64,000 nt of DNA from Providencia stuartii (GTDB lineage: Bacteria > Pseudomonadota > Gammaproteobacteria > Enterobacterales > Enterobacteriaceae): contig NZ_CP119546.1 in assembly GCF_029277985.1 (NCBI RefSeq), forward strand, positions 496,001-560,000, read 5' to 3'. Below, piece by piece: positions 9,501-17,200 of the stretch. Every line of letters starts with the position of its first letter. The stretch's first letter is position 1. Made by a program: the position numbers and the translations under genes. The notes below the pieces were generated by a model that was not told the origin of the DNA, ran no database searches, and saw only the letters and a list, made by a program, of their open reading frames with translations.

Positions 9501-9646
9501 GTGGTGATAGTGATAGTGGAACTTTTTAATTGAGGGTATTGGCGAATAGGGAGTTTGCTTAATGCAAATAACCCTATTAAGACAATTAAAGCACTCACCA
9601 CCAGCGCCAAAACAGGTCGGCGCACAAAAACATCAGTAAATTTCAT
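6542..9646 (-). CDS. RND multidrug efflux permease (HAE1 family, MexI-like)
   Basis: Inner-membrane proton-driven drug exporter of 1034 residues, full length for the family. The N-terminus MKFTDVFVRRPVLALVVSAL is the classic first RND helix. The proton-relay pair of adjacent aspartates is present in GLVVDDAIVVVENV, and two large periplasmic loops separate the helix blocks. The start has a good ribosome site (AAGGACG). It lies 10 bp after the adaptor gene in the order doxX - adaptor - pump, the order of Pseudomonas mexG-mexH-mexI. No outer-membrane factor gene follows, so TolC or another channel elsewhere must complete the pump. The SoxR promoter upstream suggests induction by redox-cycling compounds. 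Confidence 0.93.
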   Translation of the reverse strand: MKFTDVFVRRPVLALVVSALIVLIGLFALSKLPIRQYPQLKSSTITITTQYPGASANLMQGFVTQPIAQAVSSVEGVDYLSSSSVQGSSLVTVRMELNRDSTQALAQVMAKVNQVRYKLPKEAYDPVIELSSGESTAVAYIGFSSTTLSIPALTDYLSRVVEPMYSSIEGVAKVQVFGGQQLAMRLWLDADKLAGRGLSAAYVAQAVRQNNYQAAPGKVKGEYVISNVYVNTDLTNVSEFQDLVIRNDGNGLVRLRDVGTIELGASATETSGLMNGEPAIYLGLFATPTGNPLVIVDGMNKLMPDIIKTLPPNVKVEMAFETSRFIKASIDQVFNTLVEALLIVIAVIYLCLGSIRSVIIPILAIPLSMLGAAALMMAFGFSINLLTLLAMVLAIGLVVDDAIVVVENVHRHIEEGKSPVLAALIGAREVAGPVIAMTITLAAVYAPIGLMSGLTGALFKEFALTLAGSVIVSGIVALTLSPVMSSFMLNSKQNEGRMAHAAEKFFTFLANYYTKGLNFSLKHRWITGIIAVFVFISLPLLYQSAPRELAPVEDQSAVLTAIKSPQHANLEYVERFSRKLHDVMMELPETESTWIINGTDGISSSFGGTNLSSWEERERPASAIQADLQGMVGDVEGNSIFVFQLPALPGSTGGLPIQMVLRSPQGYPVLYKTMEEIKQQARESGLFMVVDSDLDYNNPVVEVKINRSKANSLGISMQDIGESLTLLVGENYINRFGMDGRSYDVIPQSVRSQRLTPDALARHYVKAQDGTMIPLSTVVDINTQIEPNKLTQFNQQNAAIFQAIPAPGVTLGQAVSYLENIANELPAGFSHDWQSDSRQYKQEGNTLAFAFMAALIIIYLVLAAQYESLVDPLIILITVPLSICGALIPLAFGYATLNIYTQIGLVTLIGLISKHGILMVEFANELQAHEGLDKRQAILKAAQIRLRPILMTTAAMVIGLVPLLFATGAGANSRFGLGLVIVTGMLVGTLFTLFVLPTIYSLLARNHSSTALTPRRYELAEANRLLKEDEEKAQ

Positions 9647-9656
9647 AGCGCCGTCC

Positions 9657-10766
9657 TTATGAATCTTGAGCTGTCTTAACGGGTGATTCTGTTAGTGTGT
9701 CTTGTGCTACAGGGGTAATGGCAGAACCATTATTGAGGCGAAGTTGCCCTGAAGTGATCACCTTGTCGCCCGCTTTTAAACCTTGCTCAATTTCAATTTT
9801 GCCATCCCAACGTTGGCCTATTTTCACCGAGACTTGTTTTGCCGTCATATTTTCACCACTACCTTCAGCAATGAAAACGGTGTCACCGTACGCGGTATAA
9901 GTGACTGCGGTTTCAGGAATAGTCAGTACAGCAGACTCTGCTTGACGTATCACATTGACGTTAGCGTACATACCGGCCTTTAACTCACCAGCACTATTTT
10001 CTAGCGTGGCTTGGAGTTGGATGGTGCGTGACTTACCGACTAACGGATCAATAGCGCTGATACGAGCAGGGAAGGTTTTGCCGGGATAAGCATCAACATT
10101 GATATCGACAATTTGGCCGACATGCAATTCAGGCGCAGCTTGTTCATCAAGAGAAAAGTTGAGTTTCAATGTTTGAGTATCAACCAGGCTAGCTATCGCT
10201 TCACCCGGACTCAGGTATTGTCCTTCATGTACCTGACGAATACCGATAGTGCCATCAAATGGAGCACGAATAGCCTTTTGCGCGATTAAAGCTTGTGTTT
10301 GGCGGATTAGCCCTTGCGCTATATCGCGCTCTGCTCGTGTACTGTCCACTTGCGCTTCTGCCACTAAATGTTTGGCTGCCAGTGTACGAGTTCTATCATA
10401 CAGCCTTGACGCATTACGCAACTGAGCTTGATAGCGAGCCAAGTCGGCTTGCTCGACGGCATCATTCAGCTGTACTAGGAGCTGGGCTTTTTTAACCTGC
10501 TGGCCTGATTCAAAATTAATTTTTGTGATGCGGCCACTGGTTTCAGCGGCAACAAACACTTGGCTACCGGCCTCTAACTCACCAACACCATAAAAAGTAC
10601 GTGGAGCATTATCTTGAGTCACTGGTGCTAAAGCGACCTTCACAGGTGGATATTGATAAGCCGCTTGTTCGTCTTTTTCATCTTGAGCATAAGACGTGTA
10701 AATCGCGGCTCCACCGCCAGCTGCAATAAGTAAAGAACACAGTGTAACAATTGTTTTTTTATTCAT
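9657..10766 (-). CDS. RND periplasmic adaptor (membrane fusion protein)
   Basis: Periplasmic adaptor that links the RND pump to an outer-membrane channel. From the ATG at 10766 the product has 369 residues; an in-frame TTG at 10772 is less likely because the AGTAGG site is spaced for the ATG. An N-terminal hydrophobic segment (IVTLCSLLIAAGGGAAIY) serves as signal or anchor. The lipoyl halves lie around residues 55-90 and 155-190 (with the motif IRAPFDGTIGIRQVHEG), joined by an alpha-hairpin rich in Q, A and R. The C-terminal beta-barrel includes AGMYANVNV. The gene sits between the DoxX gene (12-bp gap) and the pump (10-bp gap), clearly one operon, and corresponds to MexH in the mexGHI order. 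Confidence 0.92.
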   Translation of the reverse strand: MNKKTIVTLCSLLIAAGGGAAIYTSYAQDEKDEQAAYQYPPVKVALAPVTQDNAPRTFYGVGELEAGSQVFVAAETSGRITKINFESGQQVKKAQLLVQLNDAVEQADLARYQAQLRNASRLYDRTRTLAAKHLVAEAQVDSTRAERDIAQGLIRQTQALIAQKAIRAPFDGTIGIRQVHEGQYLSPGEAIASLVDTQTLKLNFSLDEQAAPELHVGQIVDINVDAYPGKTFPARISAIDPLVGKSRTIQLQATLENSAGELKAGMYANVNVIRQAESAVLTIPETAVTYTAYGDTVFIAEGSGENMTAKQVSVKIGQRWDGKIEIEQGLKAGDKVITSGQLRLNNGSAITPVAQDTLTESPVKTAQDS

Positions 10767-10778
10767 TATCAATACCTA

Positions 10779-11207
10779 CTATTTCTGTGCCTTAACAGCG
10801 AAATAAAGCTCACGGAAATGACCCGCGATAGCGACTGCCATTAATCCTCCGATAACCGAAGTGTGCTCAATAGCCCAAAACATGGCGATTTTCGCTTCTT
10901 CACCGGTATAACTCCAAAAGGTATGAACAACGACAATAGTCAAGAATAAAAATACGGCTAAAGCACCGGTGCCCAGCCATAGTAGTCGGTTAAAGAGTAA
11001 TAATAGTGAGCCGACTAGCATGACCGCAGCAGAGGCGATATTGAAAAACCAATCTGGATGTAACCCTGCTGCGCGCATTTCTGCTAGGCTATTTTCATAG
11101 TCAAAAACCTTTGCTAGGCCAGATGAAATGAACAGAACTGACATCAGCAAACGAGCGATAATCCATAATGTGTTGCTTTCTAAAATTTTGGCAATTACCG
11201 ATGGCAT
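10779..11207 (-). CDS. DoxX-family membrane protein (MexG-like position)
   Basis: Small inner-membrane protein of 142 residues with four hydrophobic segments (about 14-33, 50-68, 74-95 and 112-132) and the DoxX signature FISSGLAKVFDYENSLAEMRAAGL. It is the first gene of the efflux operon, with a strong AAAGGGGAT ribosome site. In Pseudomonas aeruginosa the SoxR-controlled mexGHI-opmD operon also begins with a DoxX-family gene, mexG, followed by adaptor and pump, so this gene is probably the functional equivalent. Its biochemical role is not shown by the sequence; binding or handling of a redox-active substrate is an inference from mexG. Confidence 0.85.
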   Translation of the reverse strand: MPSVIAKILESNTLWIIARLLMSVLFISSGLAKVFDYENSLAEMRAAGLHPDWFFNIASAAVMLVGSLLLLFNRLLWLGTGALAVFLFLTIVVVHTFWSYTGEEAKIAMFWAIEHTSVIGGLMAVAIAGHFRELYFAVKAQK

Positions 11208-11319
11208 AGCCTATCCCCTTTAAAAACAAGTTAACCTGCATGTCATACAATGAGTGCTGTCACCACCTCATGCAGAAAATAGAATGGAATAATCTGAATT
11301 GACAAATTCAGTGGCTGGC

Positions 11320-11350
11320 ACTATAAAACCTTAAGTTAAGTTGAGGTCAA
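11320..11350 (-). promoter_or_regulatory. SoxR-controlled promoter with SoxR box
   Basis: On the minus strand a -35 TTGACC (11350-11345) and a -10 TATAGT (11325-11320) are 19 bp apart, the overlong spacer typical of MerR-family targets. The 18-bp dyad CCTTAAGTTAAGTTGAGG (11329-11346) fills that spacer and differs from the enterobacterial SoxR box CCTCAAGTTAACTTGAGG at two positions. It lies 20 bp upstream of the divergent soxR start, so it should activate the doxX-adaptor-pump operon and may autoregulate soxR. Confidence 0.88.
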
Positions 11351-11366
11351 GAGAAGGGGGGTAAAA

Positions 11367-11864
11367 ATGACGGAGAAAGACACGAAAACGACAAAAAGGC
11401 GTGCTAAGGGTGAACATAAGATCGATTTTACAAGGGCATTAACGGTTGGAGAGGTGGCAAAACGTTCTGGTGTACCTGTATCGACTGTCCACTTTTATGA
11501 GTCAAAAGGGTTGATTCAAAGTACGAGAACACAAGGCAATCAGCGACGCTTTCCTTCTGTGGTATTACGCTATATCGCAATTATTAAAGTGGCTCAGAGC
11601 ACTGGTATTCCATTAAAAGAGATTCAAGACGCATTGGGAAAATTTCCAGCGAATAGCAAACTCACTTCAGAGCAGTGGAAGGAGATGTCAACTGAATGGA
11701 AAACGTCGTTAGATAGGAGGATCCGACAGCTCACGCGTTTACGTAATGAACTAGACCACTGCATTGGTTGCGGCTGTTTATCGCTGAGTGAATGTCCACT
11801 GCGCAACCCTGATGATGTGTTAGGGCGTAAAGGACCAGGTGCTCGAATTCTAGAACGACCGTAA
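11367..11864 (+). CDS. soxR: redox-sensing transcriptional activator SoxR
   Basis: MerR-family regulator of 165 residues. The N-terminal winged helix begins at [26 protein letters not shown], followed by the dimerisation helix and the [2Fe-2S] ligands C132, C135, C137 and C143 in [12 protein letters not shown]. The C-terminus (CPLRNPDD) also follows SoxR. A basic N-terminal extension of about 12 residues makes it longer than the 154-residue E. coli protein. A GGGGGG tract precedes the ATG. No soxS gene is nearby; the adjacent efflux operon carries its own SoxR box, as in bacteria where SoxR acts directly on pumps rather than through SoxS. Confidence 0.95.
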   Translation: MTEKDTKTTKRRAKGEHKIDFTRALTVGEVAKRSGVPVSTVHFYESKGLIQSTRTQGNQRRFPSVVLRYIAIIKVAQSTGIPLKEIQDALGKFPANSKLTSEQWKEMSTEWKTSLDRRIRQLTRLRNELDHCIGCGCLSLSECPLRNPDDVLGRKGPGARILERP

Positions 11865-12108
11865 ACGATTGTGATTATTAACTGGTTAAGTGATGAACCT
11901 TTCACTTGGCTGGTAAATACTGGTTGGTAATAAGCTAATCTCATTTGAATACAATGAATAATCGAACATTGAGCCTGCTGGAACAGAGTATGACTCGATA
12001 ACAATCTATAATATAAGGCGGTTTTACTCTGAGTTAGCCAGCAATAATTACTGTATGTGCTGTATGATTAAGCTGCTGACCATGTTTATCAAGCGGTGTT
12101 GCCAAATG

Positions 12109-12152
12109 CACTGTCACCTCACTGATATTCAGCGAGGTGACAGTGATTTTTT
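12109..12152 (+). terminator. strong terminator between soxR and the Ig-like gene
   Basis: A perfect 12-bp stem CACTGTCACCTC / GAGGTGACAGTG with a 13-nt loop is followed on the plus strand by ATTTTTT. It ends at the stop codon of the convergent Ig-domain gene and probably serves soxR, perhaps both genes. Confidence 0.85.
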
Positions 12153-13146
12153 ACGAAAGAGAAGTGCCTAAATCTTTAAAGATAAAGTGGTGGGTTTCTC
12201 TTATGTTAGTAGTAGAGTAGAAATATTCTTTCATTATTGAACCCCCTCTCGAGCAATAGAAAGGTCTACCTTCAATATTAAAATCATCTAATAGCACGGG
12301 GTCATCGTTAAGTAAGGCACATCTATTATTCAGCCCATTAAATAAAGTTCCATTAGGGCAGCTAGCTACCCTGATATCGGCTCTATTACTCAGATGAAAA
12401 GAGTAATAGCGACCAGGCTCAAAAACAAAATCTTCACCTAAAAGGCCAAAGTGACCGAGAAGACTTCTAGGACCTGTAATGGTAATATCACCTTCAATCG
12501 TACTGGCAGGCACTTCTGGAATAAAGCTAATAAATTGCGGTTCTGCATAGATATTTTCTGTAACCGCATGAGCGGTAATAAACACACTTTCTGCTTTGGT
12601 ATCCGTAATAGTAATGAGCAATTGTCCATAAGAATCCGTTACGCCGAAAGCAGGCGCAATGTTAGCTGAACTGGTTGCTGGTAATTTATCAAATGTAATA
12701 TATTCATTTTCTTTTGGCTGACCATTAACAAGTAACTTATAGACGATATAGTTAGTATCTTTTCCGTCAGCTTGGGCATTATTTTTCAGAACGTAAGAGA
12801 ACAATTCATTATCAGTATTATTATGATCAGAAAATACACTCGTTGTCGACGTTGAGTAATTTTGATTATTATAATTAACTAGGGCAAATACTAATACAGA
12901 CTCTTCTGTACTCGCTAATAAAACACGACATTTTCCTTCTGAATCTGTGTGTGCCGTTATACTACGTTGGTCATTTGAAAACTTGGCATTTTGATGACTG
13001 GTATGAAAACTCACTTGAGCGCCATTAATTGGCATATCACCAAAAGAGAAGACACAGATAATCTCATTATAACTGACACCATCCGCTGATGCGGTATTAG
13101 AGCTAGTGATTAAAAATATAACGTTAGAATTTGATTTTTCATTCAT
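12151..13146 (-). CDS. orphan protein with two invasin/intimin-type Ig-like (Big-1) domains
   Basis: 331 residues. Two domains of about 95 residues resemble bacterial Ig-like Big-1 repeats: residues ~14-110 begin SNTASADGVSYNEI and residues ~120-215 begin NNAQADGKDTNYIVYKL, matching the family's 'ADG..' opening, with later segments of the V.F.TS / TD..G type. A C-terminal region of ~110 residues holds four cysteines (ASCPNGTLFNGLNNRCALL and FYCSRGG) and is not recognised. There is no signal peptide, no membrane anchor and no autotransporter barrel, unusual for domains normally displayed outside the cell. It may be a cytoplasmic or non-classically exported protein, or a fragment derived from an invasin-like adhesin. 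The gene is isolated, with large AT-rich DNA upstream. Confidence 0.7.
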   Translation of the reverse strand: MNEKSNSNVIFLITSSNTASADGVSYNEIICVFSFGDMPINGAQVSFHTSHQNAKFSNDQRSITAHTDSEGKCRVLLASTEESVLVFALVNYNNQNYSTSTTSVFSDHNNTDNELFSYVLKNNAQADGKDTNYIVYKLLVNGQPKENEYITFDKLPATSSANIAPAFGVTDSYGQLLITITDTKAESVFITAHAVTENIYAEPQFISFIPEVPASTIEGDITITGPRSLLGHFGLLGEDFVFEPGRYYSFHLSNRADIRVASCPNGTLFNGLNNRCALLNDDPVLLDDFNIEGRPFYCSRGGSIMKEYFYSTTNIRETHHFIFKDLGTSLS

Positions 13147-14376
13147 AATAGGTCACCTTATCGAGGTTTTTGTTAAAATTAAAATAAACTTACGGGTAAA
13201 AAAGAACGACTTTCTTTAATCATTAAAATAAAATAATCAAAAATGCGGAAGCATCTATAAACATGAAGCAAACATATCCTTATGAAATTATTATTTGGAT
13301 TATCAAATTTTAAATATGGTTTAATATAATGTATTAAAATGTCAGCTATTATTTTATTAAGAACTAATGCTTAATATTCAGTTGGTTATCCAGTCATCAA
13401 GTTAACTTTTGATAAATAATGAGTCTAAATTTAGATTATGATCCAGTATGTCTGGTGTATTCATTACTGTGCTGTTGTTATTGTAAGTATCTTTATTTCA
13501 TTATGTGTTTTTTCTCATATTGATAATCATCTGACTCAGTGGGAATTTAGTGAGTGATTATAAGTATCATCTGTTTTCTTTAATTTACAAATAAAATAGA
13601 TAAATAATATATTAATTTTAATTTGGTCTTTTATTTCTTATATAAGATGATTTTTTCGATCTTAATGGGATGCGATTAAGGGAATTAATCTATTTAATAA
13701 TGTTCATCACGGGAGGAATGTGCAATATATTCAGTCGACGAATTTCAGAATGAGAAGGGTTAATTGATTTCGATTTTTATTTGAATGTTGAAATAGTATT
13801 GATAATAGCGAACACGGTTATCTGTTTAGAATCATTCAATAACATTATTTATTAAAAACTATAGATTAAAGAAAATGCGACTTTAGATAATATGAATTAT
13901 CTAAAACAGCTCAATAAATAAAGCATACTATATTCTGACTATTATCAAACAGCGACCTTTCAGTATAAGCTCTGTTCAAAGCACACACTCTGACGAATTC
14001 ATTTCTCTCATTGGTTTTTATTCGTCGAACTTAGGTCTGTATTTTATCAGTGCTAAGCCTCAGTCAATCTCTGGTCACTCTACGTATTATTCCTTGGCTT
14101 GACAGCCGTTATGCCGAATTACGCACTATTTCCGTGGAAACTTATCAAGATCATCGAGACAAAATCCCTCAGTCTATAAATTGAAACATTATTGAAACAA
14201 TAAATTCACAAAACCATCAAGTTGGTTATTGTGTCTCAAGAGTCAAATTTCGCTATGGGTAGAGTGAAAACTCAATTCATATATCAACTATTTAAATAAA
14301 AAAAAACAAATGGTTAAGTTTTTTAGGTCGCGAAGATGATCGTTAAAAACAGGCAAGCAGAACAAGAGAGGTCACC
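13147..14376. other. 1.2-kb AT-rich intergenic region
   Basis: No gene is convincing here. The only coding-like trace is a 44-codon frame (14050-14184) ending in ...RYAELRT...HRDKIPQSIN, without a ribosome site. The region must hold the promoters of the leftward Ig-domain gene and the rightward phosphatase operon. Its length and low GC suggest decayed or horizontally acquired DNA. Confidence 0.5.
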
Positions 14377-15168
14377 ATGGATTATCGTATTTTTTTACAA
14401 GCAGCACATGTTGCCGCAGACAGGGCTCGTTATATTTTAACGGAACATCGTAAAAATAAACTTTATGAGCACATCTATTTTGATACTAAAGATGATGAAA
14501 GTCCTGTTACTGAAATTGACCAGTATGTAGAACGAGAAATTAGACAAATTATCCAAACATTTCATCCCGAACATAACATTTTGGGTGAAGAATATGGCTT
14601 TCAATTAGGAGAATCAGAGTTTACTTGGGTTATTGACCCTATTGACGGTACTCGGCAATTTATTGCAGGGATTCCGATTTACGGCACACTCATTTCGCTT
14701 TGTCACCACGGAGTACCTGTTTTAGGTATTATCGAACACCCTGCCGTCTCAGAACGTTGGGTTGGCGTAAAAGGCCACCCATCAACATTAAATGGCTTGC
14801 CCATTCAAACCCGTAATTGCACTCAGTTAGAGTTAGCGCTCATGTCTTCCAGTAATACCGAACCTGTCTTACCTGAACATCGCGCAGGCTACGAACACAT
14901 TATACCTAAAACGAAATGGCGAGTTTATGGGGCAGCTTGTTACTCCTATGCCTGTCTTGCTACAGGGCGTATTGATTTAAGTATTGATAGTGGTGGCATG
15001 CGGGAGGTTGATTACTGTGCGTTAGTCCCCGTTATCGAGGGCGCTGGAGGAAAAATTACAGATTGGGATGGAAAACCGTTAACGATGCATTCAGGAAAAA
15101 CCGTCGTTGCGGCGGGAACAGCAGAGCTCCATCGACAAGCATTGGAAATATTACAGCAGTTTTTATAA
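14377..15168 (+). CDS. inositol-monophosphatase-family phosphatase
   Basis: Mg-dependent phosphatase of 263 residues. It shows the family motifs: metal ligands E71-E72 in LGEEYG, the WVIDPIDGTRQF motif with D87 and D90, and a C-terminal EVDYCALVPVIEGAGG, where the usual WD.A reads VDYCA. It is not the E. coli SuhB type. The ribosome site GAGAGGT supports the ATG at 14377. It is followed 43 bp later by a UhpC-like carrier, suggesting that a phosphorylated sugar, inositol or polyol is imported and dephosphorylated. The substrate is not determinable from sequence; histidinol-phosphate phosphatase members share the fold. Confidence 0.82.
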   Translation: MDYRIFLQAAHVAADRARYILTEHRKNKLYEHIYFDTKDDESPVTEIDQYVEREIRQIIQTFHPEHNILGEEYGFQLGESEFTWVIDPIDGTRQFIAGIPIYGTLISLCHHGVPVLGIIEHPAVSERWVGVKGHPSTLNGLPIQTRNCTQLELALMSSSNTEPVLPEHRAGYEHIIPKTKWRVYGAACYSYACLATGRIDLSIDSGGMREVDYCALVPVIEGAGGKITDWDGKPLTMHSGKTVVAAGTAELHRQALEILQQFL

Positions 15169-15211
15169 ATAACGACAAAAAATAAAAATAATGGTTATTG
15201 AGGAGAATGTT

Positions 15212-16519
15212 ATGTTCCGATGGATAAAAACGTTACCCGACCAACCCCCTATAACAGATAAAAAAGAAATAGATAAACTTTATCGTTATTGGCGAATTCA
15301 TATTATGATTGCGTTATATGCTGGGTACGCAACGTATTATTTCACCCGCAAGAGCTTTAATTATGTGATGCCTGAAATGATTAAAGATCTGGGAATTAGT
15401 ATTTCTGATGTTGGTATATTAACGACGGCATTTTATTTAGTATATGGCATCTCTCGTTTTGCTTCCGGTATTATGAGTGATGCCTCTAATCCCCGCTTTT
15501 TCATGGGAGTGGGATTAATCATTACTGGGTTTATCAACATTTTTTTTGGGATGAGCTCAAGTTTATGGTTATTTACTTTCTTTTGGGTGTTAAATGCGTT
15601 TTTCCAAGGCTGGGGATGGCCGCCATGCTCTAAGTCCTTAACCTCATGGTATTCTCGTAATGAGCGAGGGCTATGGTGGTCTATTTGTAATACCTCCCAT
15701 AATGTTGGTGGTGCTATTATTCCTCTATTAGCTGGGGGGCTAGCAGTACATTATGGTTGGCGTTACGGTATGTATATACCCGGTATCATTGCAATTGTTG
15801 TTGGGTTATTTGTCTGTTTACGTTTGCGAGATAAACCTTCAACAATGGGGCTGCCAACCGTAGGACATTGGCGTAATGATGAACTTGAATTACAACAAGA
15901 AGCCTCTAGTCGAAAATTAAAACTTTGGCCCATTTTAGTTCAATATATATTTACCAATAAATATGTTTGGTTATTAGCCATATCCTATATTCTTGTTTAT
16001 ATCGTACGTATTGGATTGAATGACTGGACTAATTTATATTTAGTCGAAGAATATGGTTATGATTTAATTAAAGCTAACTCAGCCCTGTCATTCCTAGAAA
16101 TTGGGGGATTTATTGGCACATTAGTCGCTGGTTGGGGATCTGACTTTTTCTTTAAAGGGAATAGAACACCGATGAATATTATCTTTATGATAGGTATTGG
16201 TGTTGTGGCTGCTTTTTTATGGCTATTCCCTGAAATGGGGTATTTATTAATCTCAGTCTGCTTCTTTTTTGTTGGTTTCTTTATTTTTGGGCCACAAATG
16301 TTGATTGGTATGGCGGCCGCAGAAGCTTCTCATAAAGATTCAGCTGGTGCTGCAACTGGGTTTGTTGGTTTATTTGGTTATTTAGGCGCGGCTTTGTCGG
16401 GATACCCACTGGCTAAGATCATTGAAACCGCAGGGTGGAATGGTTTCTTTATGACAATGATAATCGCCACACTTTTATCAGCAGTATTGTTATTACCTTT
16501 ATTAATAAAAAAGAAATAA
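15212..16519 (+). CDS. UhpC-like organophosphate:phosphate antiporter family protein
   Basis: MFS protein of the OPA family, 435 residues from the ATG at 15212, with 12 membrane segments. The start is fixed by GAGGAG seven bases upstream; an ATG at 15191 only lengthens the cytoplasmic end. It follows E. coli UhpC closely, for example TDKKEIDKLYRYWR, YYFTRKSFN, VLNAFFQGWGWPPC, SHNVGGAIIPLLAGG and FGPQMLIGMAAAE. UhpC in E. coli is a glucose-6-phosphate sensor working with UhpAB, but no uhpA, uhpB or uhpT gene lies here. Paired with a phosphatase gene, this one more likely transports. The ligand is unknown. Confidence 0.85.
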   Translation: MFRWIKTLPDQPPITDKKEIDKLYRYWRIHIMIALYAGYATYYFTRKSFNYVMPEMIKDLGISISDVGILTTAFYLVYGISRFASGIMSDASNPRFFMGVGLIITGFINIFFGMSSSLWLFTFFWVLNAFFQGWGWPPCSKSLTSWYSRNERGLWWSICNTSHNVGGAIIPLLAGGLAVHYGWRYGMYIPGIIAIVVGLFVCLRLRDKPSTMGLPTVGHWRNDELELQQEASSRKLKLWPILVQYIFTNKYVWLLAISYILVYIVRIGLNDWTNLYLVEEYGYDLIKANSALSFLEIGGFIGTLVAGWGSDFFFKGNRTPMNIIFMIGIGVVAAFLWLFPEMGYLLISVCFFFVGFFIFGPQMLIGMAAAEASHKDSAGAATGFVGLFGYLGAALSGYPLAKIIETAGWNGFFMTMIIATLLSAVLLLPLLIKKK

Positions 16520-16536
16520 CACGTTCTTAAACGTAT

Positions 16537-16573
16537 AAAGAGCGTTAGTGGTAACGACACTAATGCTCTTTTT
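16537..16573 (+). terminator. terminator of the phosphatase-carrier operon
   Basis: The stem AAAGAGCGTTAGTG / CACTAATGCTCTTT, with one mismatch or wobble, has a 7-nt loop and leads into TTTTT. Confidence 0.88.
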
Positions 16574-17200
16574 CTGTATCCCTATCATCTATTTAACGCC
16601 GATATATGCACTCACCTATGCATTGTTTCAATTACATTGCTCATGCATTGAGATTCATCACCAAGAAAGCGGTCTTTGCCATAAGTTCGAATGTTAAATA
16701 TTGATGCCAGTGATAGCGGGAGTGAATAGTGTCATACGTATCACTGGCATATTTAATCGTTCGTCTGAGTCTGTTAGTGACCATTGAAGATAGGCAACAG
16801 TGTTAGCGTGATAGGAAAGGAGATCAGCAGATTTAAGCAACCAACAATATACTGACTCATCTGTTTTCGAGCCTTCAGGCAAACAGAAAGGGCATGACAA
16901 CAGAAACAACTGGGTGCCTAGATGTTGAAGAGAAAAAAACGCCAGAAAAGCAAAATTAAAGAGGGGAATGTAATTTATCTGTGCTAATTATAATAAATAT
17001 TTAATTATCATTAAGATAGATTTTCATTCATCACTATTTGATGATAACGGTAATATTTTGTAACAGAATGATTGTGTTATAAGTTTTATGATAATTCTGT
17101 TTTTTTATTTTCTGACTAAATAGGTACTTTACATCGATTCAATTTATCTATTTACTTTCCTACTGATAACGTCTATTTAGTTTAAAATTGGAGCAAATCC
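16574..17200. other. intergenic region before the Na+/H+ antiporter
   Basis: About 630 bp. A 71-codon minus-strand frame (16694-16909, starting MFLLSCPFC) has no ribosome site, no homology I recognise and is likely chance. The last 200 bp are very AT-rich and should carry the antiporter promoter. Confidence 0.45.

Noticed and set aside
11624..12004. 126-codon minus-strand frame over soxR
   Set aside because: Shadow of the soxR coding strand; SoxR is unambiguous.
14050..14184. 44-codon frame with a protein-like C-terminus
   Set aside because: No ribosome site and no recognised family; may be a remnant but cannot be supported as a gene.
16694..16909. 71-codon minus-strand frame
   Set aside because: No ribosome site, odd composition rich in C, S and L, no family resemblance, and an isolated position.
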